Positions 28,001-36,967 of a stretch of 40,945 nt of DNA are shown one piece after another. Position 1 is the first letter of the stretch. Each line of letters starts with the position of its first letter. The stretch is from Alphaproteobacteria bacterium (lineage in GTDB: Bacteria; Pseudomonadota; Alphaproteobacteria; Caulobacterales; Maricaulaceae): NCBI GenBank assembly GCA_024278915.1, contig JAJRSG010000082.1, forward strand, positions 1 through 40,945, in the 5' to 3' direction. The notes below the pieces were generated by a model. The model had not been told where the DNA came from. It did not search any database and saw only the letters and a program-made list of their open reading frames with translations. The position numbers and the translations under genes are program-made.

Positions 28001-28927
28001 ATGAACGCTCAATCTCCATTACCGCTCATCGCCCTAACGGGGGCTACTGGCTTTGTTGGTGGAAGAGTCTTGCGTCAATTATTGGACCGCGGTTACCGTG
28101 TAAAAGCACTAGTGCGCCCCGGGTCTCATTCTAAAACCATTCAATCTGAGCAAATTAATTGGATAGAAGGCGAATTGGGTGATGACGCTAGTAATAACGC
28201 GCTCACACTTGGTGCTGATATTGTCCTCCATATGGCTGGATTGGTTACCGCGCGAACCAAAGATGATTATTATCGGGTAAACTCTACCGCTGTTGGCAGT
28301 CTTGCTATGGCAGCACGAAAACAAGGGGTGACAAGGTTTATTTATTTGTCATCTTTGGCGGCTAGAGCGCCAAAACTTTCTGATTATGCGGGTTCGAAAC
28401 GTGCTGGTGAGGGCATATTATCCCGTAAATTAGGGGAAATGAAGGGGGTTTGTGTTCGCGCGCCCGCTGTATTTGGAACTGGGGATAAAGCTACAGCTCC
28501 TTTTTATGCACTTATTAGGAAAGGAGTGTTACCTTGCCCTGGTGGAAAGAATTGGCGCGAGCGGAAACTTAGCCTCATTTATGTGGATGATTTGGTTGAT
28601 TGTCTCGTTGGGGCGTGTTTGCTTGGTGAGCATGACGGAAAAACTGTCTATACGGCGACACGCGCCTGCCTGACCTGGCCTGAATTTGCAGAGGAGTGCG
28701 CAAAGGCCAGCGGGAAGTCTGTTAAAATACTACCTTTGCCTTTATCCTTTTTATACAGTGTGGCGGCTGTAACAAGTGTAACAAAACGTGTACTGGGCAT
28801 GGGGCATTTAACGCTAGGCAAATTGCAAGAGTTTCTTTATGAGGACTGGAGTATAAGCGCTGATTTGCAAACTGATACGGATTTGCAAGAAGTATTAAGA
28901 AAAACGATCTTAGAGGATAGCCCCTAA
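28001..28927 (+). CDS. NAD-dependent epimerase/dehydratase family protein (ceramide reductase candidate)
   Basis: LTGATGFVGGRVLRQLLDRGYRVKALVRPGS, YLSSLAARAP...YAGSKRAGE; syntenic with ACP and SPT. Confidence 0.85.
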   Translation: MNAQSPLPLIALTGATGFVGGRVLRQLLDRGYRVKALVRPGSHSKTIQSEQINWIEGELGDDASNNALTLGADIVLHMAGLVTARTKDDYYRVNSTAVGSLAMAARKQGVTRFIYLSSLAARAPKLSDYAGSKRAGEGILSRKLGEMKGVCVRAPAVFGTGDKATAPFYALIRKGVLPCPGGKNWRERKLSLIYVDDLVDCLVGACLLGEHDGKTVYTATRACLTWPEFAEECAKASGKSVKILPLPLSFLYSVAAVTSVTKRVLGMGHLTLGKLQEFLYEDWSISADLQTDTDLQEVLRKTILEDSP

Positions 28928-29179
28928 ATGTCTCAGCCGACTCATGACGAAGTATATAATAAAATTTGCGAATTACTGGTCCCCTATAATCCCAAAGGCA
29001 TCGCCATAAGTCACCAAAGCGGCATTATGACGGATTTGGAAGTAGATTCGACCGCTGTATTTGACCTAATAATGGGCCTTGAAGATTTTTACGATATTTC
29101 TATACCCATGGAAATGGTTTCTGACATAAAAACGGTTGGAGAGCTCGTTAACGCAGTGATGCAACTAACTTCAGAGTAA
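28928..29179 (+). CDS. Acyl carrier protein
   Basis: 83 aa, TDLEVDSTAVFDLIMGLEDFYDISIPMEMVSDIKTVGELVNAV with DS phosphopantetheine motif. Confidence 0.9.
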   Translation: MSQPTHDEVYNKICELLVPYNPKGIAISHQSGIMTDLEVDSTAVFDLIMGLEDFYDISIPMEMVSDIKTVGELVNAVMQLTSE

Positions 29180-29189
29180 TAGGTCCACG

Positions 29190-30416
29190 ATGGATATATT
29201 TGATAAATTTTCAGCCCTTAAAACCCGTACTGATTTAGTAGAGAAGCTTGGTGTAGATCCATTCGGGGTAAAATTCGATACAATTTTGAACGCTACACGG
29301 GGATTAATAGGCAATCAGGAAATTATTCTGGCGGGTACAAATAACTATTTGGGACTGACTTTTGATCCGGATTGTATTGAAGCTTCTGTAAATGCACTCA
29401 AAAAGCATGGCACGGGTACGACTGGTTCACGGATTGCCAATGGTTCATATGAAGAACATGTAGATTTGGAAAATGCGCTTGCTAAACATACAGGCATGGA
29501 AAGTGCTGTTATTTTTTCTACGGGTTACCAAACTAATTTAGCGGCAATCGCAACTTTGGCAGGGCCAAAAGATGTGCTCTTTATTGATGCAGATAGCCAT
29601 GCTTGTATCATTGATGGCTGTCGCCTCAGTGCCGCACCAACGATACGGTTCCGTCATAACTCTCCGTCAGATCTAGAAAAGCGACTGATCAGGCAGGGCG
29701 AAATAGAAGGTGGTATCGCCCTTGTTGTGATTGAGGGTATGTACTCCATGTTTGGCGATAAGGCTCCGATAAAAGAGTTTGTCGAAGTTTGCGAGCGCCA
29801 TGGCGCTTATCTTTATATTGATGAAGCACATTCATTTGGTATTTTTGGCCCAACTGGTTGCGGACTAGCTGAAGAAGAAGGCGTGCTCGACCGCGTTGAT
29901 TTTATCAGTGGAACTTTCTCAAAAAGCTTGGCTTCCATTGGTGGATTTTGTCTATCCCGCCATAAAGCATTTGAGGTAACGCGTAAGGCGATGCGGGCGT
30001 ATATGTTTACGGCTTCGCCTACTCCGTCCAATGTAGCCGCAGCGAGAGCGGCTTTGGATAAAATTGCAGAAAAGCCCGAACTTAGGAAAAATTTAAAAGA
30101 GCGTTCAGAACAGCTTCACGCAGGCTTGCTTGCACTTGGGCTTGAGTTATGCGCTCCCCCTGGGCCGATTATCGCCGTACGGCGCCCTAATGAACTTATT
30201 GCGGCTACAGAGTGGAATTGGTTGATGGAGAATGGTATCTATGTGAACTTAGCGGTTCCGCCAGGTACCCCGCAATCCAGTTCATTATTACGGATCAGTC
30301 TATCTGCTGCTCATACCAAAGAAGATATTGATCTAATTTTGGCAGGATTTTCACAGTTGAGCCAACTGGGGGATGCCATGACAGCGCGAGCTCAGGAAGT
30401 ATTGGCTGCGCAATAA
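29190..30416 (+). CDS. spt: Serine palmitoyltransferase (alpha-oxoamine synthase family)
   Basis: NNYLGLTFDP, GTGTTGSRIANGSYEEHVDLE, DEAHSFGIFGPTGCGLAEE, SGTFSKSLASIGGF; ceramide gene context. Confidence 0.9.
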   Translation: MDIFDKFSALKTRTDLVEKLGVDPFGVKFDTILNATRGLIGNQEIILAGTNNYLGLTFDPDCIEASVNALKKHGTGTTGSRIANGSYEEHVDLENALAKHTGMESAVIFSTGYQTNLAAIATLAGPKDVLFIDADSHACIIDGCRLSAAPTIRFRHNSPSDLEKRLIRQGEIEGGIALVVIEGMYSMFGDKAPIKEFVEVCERHGAYLYIDEAHSFGIFGPTGCGLAEEEGVLDRVDFISGTFSKSLASIGGFCLSRHKAFEVTRKAMRAYMFTASPTPSNVAAARAALDKIAEKPELRKNLKERSEQLHAGLLALGLELCAPPGPIIAVRRPNELIAATEWNWLMENGIYVNLAVPPGTPQSSSLLRISLSAAHTKEDIDLILAGFSQLSQLGDAMTARAQEVLAAQ

Positions 30417-31352
30417 TTACTTAAATGCCCCGCGACGATATAGTTTCCATGCGAGAACAGGTGACCACAAAATTGGGTGTCTGCGCTGGCTTGGCGTGAT
30501 GTCAATGGTGACACCAGAGTGAGATTTTAACTTGTGTAAGACGTAATCAATACCGCCGCTAAAGGTAAACCCGCTATTGAGTACGCGGATTGCATTCATT
30601 GGTTTCCCCAAAATACGTCGCCATGCCCATGCCCATTTACAAGCTAAAATTTGTGTACGTGAGAATTTGGGGAGCGTGAACTCACCGCTTTGTTGCGGAG
30701 TTCCATATAGTACTTGCATGATTTTTTCGTAACGGTCTTGATATCTTGCCACGATTTCTTGGGAACGTGCATCGGAACTTTCCGGGCGTAGTTCCGTTCT
30801 ATAGCTTTGCAAAAAACCTTTGGCCCAAAATTTTACGGCACTGGTTGGGGAGGAAACGATAGGAGCGGTAATTGAGGCCATGTGAAGGATCGCGTTTACT
30901 CTTGCCGCTTGAATCTGTGATTTAACGGATTTGTCCTTTGGAAATAATAGGACACATGGCTGCGAGAACCTCCCCCATGTTACAGACAAAAAAGCTTTTC
31001 TTGTCGCTCGCCGCTCGAATGCGCCCAGAGATATTACGGAATATTTACAAGTAGACAGCGTACCGTCCGCATTAATGTTCTCCAGGTAATATACCGCTGG
31101 CGGGATCAAACTATTTAATATGGCGCGGATTGGGTTTTTATGTGTCTTGAAATAACTGTCCACGACGACATAAAAGTCGAGCATTTTTTCTGGGTCATTC
31201 ATCGCACGAAGTGAGGATCCATAATAAAGCAAGGCTTGGACTCTGCCTTCATGTCGTGCTTGTATTTTTTCGCACATGGCGGCGGCAGGTTGGGAGGGTG
31301 AAATTTGTTCCCCCTCCAGAATATCCAATAATGATGAGATTTTGGTTTCCAT
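30417..31352 (-). CDS. Tam41-like phosphatidate cytidylyltransferase (CDP-lipid synthase candidate)
   Basis: LLYYGSSLRAMNDPEKMLDFYVVVDSY...CKYSVISLGAF...GRFSQPCVLLF resembles Tam41/TAMM41 YGSG...MLDFxFxVDD...KYGVIS...AGRLQKPV. Confidence 0.65.
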   Translation of the reverse strand: METKISSLLDILEGEQISPSQPAAAMCEKIQARHEGRVQALLYYGSSLRAMNDPEKMLDFYVVVDSYFKTHKNPIRAILNSLIPPAVYYLENINADGTLSTCKYSVISLGAFERRATRKAFLSVTWGRFSQPCVLLFPKDKSVKSQIQAARVNAILHMASITAPIVSSPTSAVKFWAKGFLQSYRTELRPESSDARSQEIVARYQDRYEKIMQVLYGTPQQSGEFTLPKFSRTQILACKWAWAWRRILGKPMNAIRVLNSGFTFSGGIDYVLHKLKSHSGVTIDITPSQRRHPILWSPVLAWKLYRRGAFK

Positions 31353-31353
31353 G

Positions 31354-32292
31354 TTATTTAACAAAGGAAATTGGCGGGCTAACGGAAAGGGTCATAGGTT
31401 GATTTGTTTCGGGTAAAAACTCGCCGTCAAGCACCATTGGGCCGTGGTATTGCATTTCTGCTGTATCAAGAGCCCAAGAATTGAACCCATTATCCGTAAG
31501 GTTTTTTATGGATTTTTCAGATTGTTTTGGTTTCAACATGCGAGCCATATTTGAAATAAGGTGTTTCGCCCCAGCACTAACATGGGTCATGCGGATAGCG
31601 CCATTTCCTTCACCCCAAAACGGATTTAATCCGATCATTAAACCAGGGAGGGTGGTGGCGATGCTAACAATATGGTCGCCTTTTATATTGGTGTTTCCAA
31701 AGTTCATGGAAAAAGAGGTTGGTGCTAAAATAATATTCCGGTCATCTCCGCGCCCAAAAAGAACCCTTAACAACGTTGTTCGTACCGCAGCTGCGCCAGT
31801 AATGCCGTCCGTGTAAACCTTGTCAAAGCAAAAATGCGTTCCTTTAGGGAGCGCGCCCGTGGAAAAGAGAAAGCCGTTGTGTATACCGTGTTCGGTTTGA
31901 ATTTTTAACAAAGGTAGTTGGGTCTTTGTACAATGATTTGGTGAGCTTAATAACGCTGCAATTTTCTCTGGTGTCGGTTTTTTGACGCCAACATGCTTGG
32001 CAACCAAATTCGTCATGCCGCCCGGTAGAAGAATAAAATGTGGAAATTTCTCGAACTTCGGGGCTTGGTTGATAAATTCACTTAAAACCCCATGAATTGT
32101 TCCATCCCCGCCCTCTACACATACTGTTTGTACACCATCATCAGCCGCGGCGCTGACCAAATTTGGGAGTGTGTCAAATGTATCAAGCACATGGCTAGTG
32201 GCGTTTTCATTATGTGCGGATTTGGACAGGACGGAGCCATGTTTTTTTACGCTGTAACTCAAGGGGTTTATGAAAAAAGCGGCCTTGGTCAA
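31354..32292 (-). CDS. Diacylglycerol kinase-family lipid kinase (ceramide kinase candidate)
   Basis: VCVEGGDGTIHGVLSEFI (GGDGT), ILLPGGMTNLVAKHVGV; probable TTG start. Confidence 0.85.
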   Translation of the reverse strand: MTKAAFFINPLSYSVKKHGSVLSKSAHNENATSHVLDTFDTLPNLVSAAADDGVQTVCVEGGDGTIHGVLSEFINQAPKFEKFPHFILLPGGMTNLVAKHVGVKKPTPEKIAALLSSPNHCTKTQLPLLKIQTEHGIHNGFLFSTGALPKGTHFCFDKVYTDGITGAAAVRTTLLRVLFGRGDDRNIILAPTSFSMNFGNTNIKGDHIVSIATTLPGLMIGLNPFWGEGNGAIRMTHVSAGAKHLISNMARMLKPKQSEKSIKNLTDNGFNSWALDTAEMQYHGPMVLDGEFLPETNQPMTLSVSPPISFVK

Positions 32293-32427
32293 AATGCGTA
32301 AAACTCCGAGGTGTTATGTATGTTTATGGTGTGCTTCATACCCTTTGCCCCCTTGCTTCGCAACATTAACTATTGAATTTGCGCGGATAAAAAAGCACAA
32401 CAAGGAAACAGATAAAGAGTCGTGATT

Positions 32428-33579
32428 ATGGTGCAAAATTCTATTTCGGTTATTCCGGTTAAGGATAAGAAGCAACTCAAACAATTTCTGGCTTTCCCAT
32501 ATGATTTATATCGTGGGGAAGAGAACTGGCGGCCTCCCTTGCGGTTCGAACGGGGTGAACAAATTAACCCAAAGAAAAATCCGGGCCTAGATGGTTTGGA
32601 AATTCAGCATTTTTTAGCTTTACAGGGCGGAAAAGTAGTCGGGAGAGTGAGTGCCATTATTAATGCTTCCCACCTCGAACAATATCGGGATAGCACGGGG
32701 CATTTTGGTTTTTTTGATGTTGAAAGTGATCCGAAAATTGCCGAGGCGTTAATGGCTGTGGTCGAACAATGGCTAAAAGATCGTGGTATGACCCGTGTAC
32801 TGGGGCCGTTCAACCTTGGTATTAATGAAGAGATTGGCATTCTAATTGACGGGTTTGATTCCCCGAATGTGATGTTGATGCCCCATGGCCATAAAGACTA
32901 CCCAACGACTCTGGAAGGCATGGGGTTTCGCAAGGCTAAAGATGTAATCGCTTTTTGGGCAAATATGCACGAAGGTTATCCACGGCCAAAAATTGTAAAT
33001 TTAATGCTGAAACTATTCGAGAAAACTAAAGAGGCCACTCTACGTCCCATGAAATCGGGTAAATTGCTGAGTGAAGTCGAAGTTGCCATTGATATATTTA
33101 ACGACGCTTGGTCTGAAAATTGGGGGTTTATTCCGTTTTCTAAGGCGCAGGTTAAACATATGGCAACGGAATTAAAGCCCATTATGATGAAGGACTTTTT
33201 CTGGTTTTGTGAATATGAGGGGAAGCCTGCCGCATTTATTTTAATGCTGCCGAACCTTAATGAAGCGGCCGAAGGCTTGGACGGAAAATTATTACCATTT
33301 GGCTGGGCCAAGCTTTTATATAGGATTAAAGTCAAAGGGTTAAAGTCTGCTCGCATTCCTTTAATGGGCGTGAGTAAAGAGTTTAGAGGCACCCGCCTTG
33401 GTACGGCAATGGCGGCTGTATTAAGTGAAAAGGCTTTCGAAATGGGCCGTAAACACGGATATACCCATGTCGAAATGTCTTGGATACTTGAAGATAATCA
33501 GAGCATGATCCGGATTATTGAACAAGCAAAGGGCGTGCCATATAAAACTTACCGCATGTATGAAAAACCAATAAAATGA
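32428..33579 (+). CDS. GNAT-like acyltransferase, bacterial ceramide synthase candidate
   Basis: FPYDLYRGEENWRPPL, GRVSAIINASHLEQY, GPFNLGINEEIGILIDGFDSPNVMLMPHGHKDYP, C-terminal GNAT-like region; ceramide locus context. Confidence 0.75.
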   Translation: MVQNSISVIPVKDKKQLKQFLAFPYDLYRGEENWRPPLRFERGEQINPKKNPGLDGLEIQHFLALQGGKVVGRVSAIINASHLEQYRDSTGHFGFFDVESDPKIAEALMAVVEQWLKDRGMTRVLGPFNLGINEEIGILIDGFDSPNVMLMPHGHKDYPTTLEGMGFRKAKDVIAFWANMHEGYPRPKIVNLMLKLFEKTKEATLRPMKSGKLLSEVEVAIDIFNDAWSENWGFIPFSKAQVKHMATELKPIMMKDFFWFCEYEGKPAAFILMLPNLNEAAEGLDGKLLPFGWAKLLYRIKVKGLKSARIPLMGVSKEFRGTRLGTAMAAVLSEKAFEMGRKHGYTHVEMSWILEDNQSMIRIIEQAKGVPYKTYRMYEKPIK

Positions 33580-34352
33580 CACCTAAAACCAATGTGTTAA
33601 TTTTGGCTGGACAAAGAAGCAAAGATGGTGAGCCATTGCCAGATGCTTTGTGCACCCATGCTGGCGTGAAGTGGAAAGCTCTTTTGCCGGTCCATGGGAA
33701 GCCCATGACGGCATATGTATTGGATGCTCTAGATCATAGTTCAGGCTTGCAAAAACCTTACTGGGTAAGTGGTCTGGATGTGAATCTTTTGGGAGGGGGG
33801 CTTAATCAAAGCCCTTCTGCGGATGGCCCTGCGAGTAGTGTTGTCGAAGCTGCGCAAGCGGGTTTGCCTTACCCCTTTCTGGTAACAACCTGTGATCACG
33901 CGTTGCTTACACCCGATATGGTGGAAATTTTTTTAAAAGGGGCGCAAGAGAGCGGCGCAGATTTTGCTTTAGGGTTGGCAAGCAAGTCTGTAATTCAGCC
34001 AGCATACCCGGAAACAAAGCGTACTTATTTAAAGTTCAAAGATGATAGCGTGTCTGGTTGTAATTTATTTTATGTGAAAAATGAAAACGGGCTAGAAGCC
34101 ATCAAGTTTTGGCGAGCAGCACAACATGACCGTAAAAAACCAGTAAAATTAGCACGTAGGCTTGGTATCGGCATGTTGTTAAAATACGTGACAGGGCGGT
34201 TAACTTTGGGTGGTGCTTTTGTACATGCTTCGGATAATTTGAAAGTTAATGCCAAGCCCATATTATTGCCCTTCGCCGAAGCTGCTATTGATGTTGATAA
34301 GCCATCGGACTTGATACTTGTCGAAGAAATTTTATCTAAGAGACACGGATGA
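33576..34352 (+). CDS. MobA-like nucleotidyltransferase
   Basis: VLILAGQRSKDGEPL...VKWKALLPVHGKPMTAYVLDAL, FLVTTCDHALLTPDMV; ATGA overlap with upstream gene. Confidence 0.8.
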   Translation: MTPKTNVLILAGQRSKDGEPLPDALCTHAGVKWKALLPVHGKPMTAYVLDALDHSSGLQKPYWVSGLDVNLLGGGLNQSPSADGPASSVVEAAQAGLPYPFLVTTCDHALLTPDMVEIFLKGAQESGADFALGLASKSVIQPAYPETKRTYLKFKDDSVSGCNLFYVKNENGLEAIKFWRAAQHDRKKPVKLARRLGIGMLLKYVTGRLTLGGAFVHASDNLKVNAKPILLPFAEAAIDVDKPSDLILVEEILSKRHG

Positions 34353-35032
34353 TCGTGCCAACGCAAAATATTGCTATTTTTGATCTGGACGAAACCCTCA
34401 CCCAAAAAGGGACATGGGGGCGGTTTGTTGTTTCCAGTATTCGCGGCAAGCCGCTAAAATATATTCCATTTATTGTGCAAACAATATTCTCGCAAATGTT
34501 GTATGTGGTTGGTGTCGGCCCGCGTGAACATGTGAAAGAAGCGATGATGCGCCGTACCTTGTCAGGACGTTCGCGCGTGGAATTGGAGGCTATGGCCGAA
34601 AAATTTGCACAATTTGAGGCCTATGACGGCATGCGATCAAAGGCAAAATCTATGATTGAGAGGCACCGTAAGGCTGGAGACCGTATCATTATTGCAAGCG
34701 CCGCGGTTGATCTTATTGTTGATCCGATTGCTCGGCATTTGGGGGTAGATGAGGTTGTTTGCACAAAAATGGCTTACACGGAAGAGGGAGTGCTGGCCAA
34801 GAAATTGGGCGGACCAAATTGTTACGGGGCAGGAAAATTGACTATGGTCAAGGAATACCTCGCGCAAGATGATCATTATAGGCGTGATGAAGCCCACATC
34901 ACAATGTATTCGGACAGTAAATCCGACCTTGATATATTGCGGTGGGCTGATGTAGGTATTGCGGTGCATCCAAGTCCGCGCCTGCTTAAATATGTAGATC
35001 AATATGGGTTTGAAGTGCAGATGTGGGATTAA
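34349..35032 (+). CDS. HAD-IB family phosphatase
   Basis: IAIFDLDETLTQKGTWGRFV, IIIASAAVDLIVDPIARHLG, TMYSDSKSDLDILRWAD; ATGA overlap with upstream gene. Confidence 0.88.
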   Translation: MIVPTQNIAIFDLDETLTQKGTWGRFVVSSIRGKPLKYIPFIVQTIFSQMLYVVGVGPREHVKEAMMRRTLSGRSRVELEAMAEKFAQFEAYDGMRSKAKSMIERHRKAGDRIIIASAAVDLIVDPIARHLGVDEVVCTKMAYTEEGVLAKKLGGPNCYGAGKLTMVKEYLAQDDHYRRDEAHITMYSDSKSDLDILRWADVGIAVHPSPRLLKYVDQYGFEVQMWD

Positions 35033-35050
35033 GGAAAATAAGAGTTGAAC

Positions 35051-35866
35051 ATGGCAAATATTGAAGAAGTACAAGCGCCGGACCGCCCAAAATCGATATC
35101 AGGTAAGAGGCGCCGGTTTATCAAAACAAATGGTAAAAAAATTCTACGTAAAATAGAACGTGTGCAGACAAAACAATCACTCGTGCCGACAACGCCATTT
35201 GTCTCCAACGAGTATTTTGATTTTTTGCCGCAATTTGAAGAGCATTGGCGCGAAATCGAAAAAGAAGCGCAAGCTGTCTTGAAATTTCGGGACGCCATTC
35301 CCGGATTTGAAGATTTGTCACCAGATCAATACAGGATTGCCAAGGAAAACCAGTGGAAAACATTCGTTTTATATGGTTTTGGCACACGGCTGGAAAAAAA
35401 CACTGCGCTTACCCCAACGACAGCTAAACTGCTGGAAAGTATTCCAAATTTACAAACAGCATGGTTCTCTATTCTCGCTCCTGGTTATCATATTCCGGCG
35501 CATAAGGGGGTGACTAAGGGGATATTGCGTGCGCATTTGGGGCTTATTATTCCGAAGGAATTTGAGAAATGCCGCATTCGAGTCGGAGATGATATTAAGC
35601 CTTGGCAAGAAGGAAAACTTTTTGTTCTTGATGACACTTATGAACACGAGGTTTGGAACGATACGGACGAGGAACGGGTTATCTTATTGTTTGACTTTGA
35701 CCGACCAATGCGGTTTTGGGGACGTTTCTTAAATAGTTTGTCTATGAAGCTTATGAAAAAAACTGCTTTCTATAAAGATCCCAAGAAAAATGTCTCGGAC
35801 GCGGAAGATCGCTTTGAAGCGGCCGTCAAGCAGGCGAATGCCAATTTGGAAGCGATGAGTGATTAG
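35051..35866 (+). CDS. Aspartyl/asparaginyl beta-hydroxylase (LpxO-like) family protein
   Basis: WFSILAPGYHIPAHKGVTKGILRAHLGLIIP, KLFVLDDTYEHEVWNDTDEERVILLFDFDRPM: 2-OG dioxygenase H...R...H pattern. Confidence 0.88.
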   Translation: MANIEEVQAPDRPKSISGKRRRFIKTNGKKILRKIERVQTKQSLVPTTPFVSNEYFDFLPQFEEHWREIEKEAQAVLKFRDAIPGFEDLSPDQYRIAKENQWKTFVLYGFGTRLEKNTALTPTTAKLLESIPNLQTAWFSILAPGYHIPAHKGVTKGILRAHLGLIIPKEFEKCRIRVGDDIKPWQEGKLFVLDDTYEHEVWNDTDEERVILLFDFDRPMRFWGRFLNSLSMKLMKKTAFYKDPKKNVSDAEDRFEAAVKQANANLEAMSD

Positions 35867-35869
35867 ACG

Positions 35870-36451
35870 TTAATGGCGCCGAATAGATAATAAGGCTTTG
35901 GCGAGAGGGAGGTTTTCTTTTTCTTTTTTACGTGTCGAAAGTTTATATTGGCGCAAAGTGATATTTTGATCTTCGGCAAATAAGTAATAGCTGTCATCTT
36001 CCATGTCCTTAAAATCAGCATCAAAAATAACGGCTGTCCCGACTGGAAACTCGGAGCCAAATTTAATGTTGTTGATCAAGAGGGCGAAGGGTGAATTTGC
36101 TAATGTAGAAATGGATAGATAATCCTGAACCGCCCCTGCGGAAACCCCGTTGTTGAGTGCATCTTCATAACTTGGCCACGCAAGAATTGGAACGTGTTTA
36201 ATGGGCGTTTCTAAATATTGGCGTGGTATTTGGGTAAAGCCATTTTGATCTTGATCTCCGCTTAGGAGCCAGTGGGCTGAGATTTTAAGGATTCCTGATA
36301 GGCGATTTAAGACGGCCTGTCTTGGAATGTGGGAGCCATTTTCCCAATTGGCCACGGTAGGTTGGCTAACATCAATAATTTTCGCTAATTCCACTTGAGA
36401 TAAGCCTTGTACCAAGCGAGTCGTTTTTATTCTTTTTCCCACAGAGTGCAT
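35870..36451 (-). CDS. XRE-family regulator with S24/LexA-like C-terminal domain
   Basis: HTH KRIKTTRLVQGLSQVELAKIIDVSQPTVANWENGSHIPRQAVLNRLSGIL; C-terminal FALLINNIKFGSEFPVGTAVIFDADFKDMEDDSYYLFAEDQNITLRQYK; internal ATG (MHSVGKR) preferred. Confidence 0.8.
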   Translation of the reverse strand: MHSVGKRIKTTRLVQGLSQVELAKIIDVSQPTVANWENGSHIPRQAVLNRLSGILKISAHWLLSGDQDQNGFTQIPRQYLETPIKHVPILAWPSYEDALNNGVSAGAVQDYLSISTLANSPFALLINNIKFGSEFPVGTAVIFDADFKDMEDDSYYLFAEDQNITLRQYKLSTRKKEKENLPLAKALLSIRRH

Positions 36452-36763
36452 GTCGTGTTCCCCCTTTATTGGATGAATATAAGATAAACGCATATTATAA
36501 ATCTTTGTATTTGCATAGTAAAAAATGATTAGAAGAGGGAATGTTACATAATATATGCGCTTATAGTGTATTAAAATTCAGTTTTTGCTGATTCTGAACC
36601 TATCCTGAACAAAACTTACAATTAGAACCTTACAAAAAATATATAATTAAAACCTATATTAGTACTTGCTCAATTAAAGGTGCCTGCCTATATACAACTT
36701 GTCCGAGGGGATAATTCAAGGCTCGCTCATCAGGGACGAAGAGCGAAATTAAATGAGGTTGTT

Positions 36764-36964
36764 ATGACTGGTGATTATTGTACACGAGAAGGCGCACAGC
36801 GCATTAAAGAGCAAATCGAAGCTTATTGGGCCGAACGTGGCCGTCCGGTTACGATTAATTTGGTGCAAGGGCCGTTTTTGGCTTCTATGCGCTCGGCACG
36901 TACGGATGTACGTTCAAATATGGTCAATGGTGTTCCCGTTGCCAGCACAGAAAACTTTGCATAA
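36764..36964 (+). CDS. Small conserved hypothetical protein (66 aa)
   Basis: ATG at 36764 with upstream GAGG; MTGDYCTREGAQRIKEQIEAYWAERGRPVTINLVQGPFLASMRSARTDVRSNMVNGVP. Confidence 0.75.
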   Translation: MTGDYCTREGAQRIKEQIEAYWAERGRPVTINLVQGPFLASMRSARTDVRSNMVNGVPVASTENFA

Positions 36965-36967
36965 AGT

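Noticed and set aside
32976-33392. Minus-strand 138-aa ORF
   Set aside because: Antisense to the GNAT-like gene; no motifs or RBS evident.
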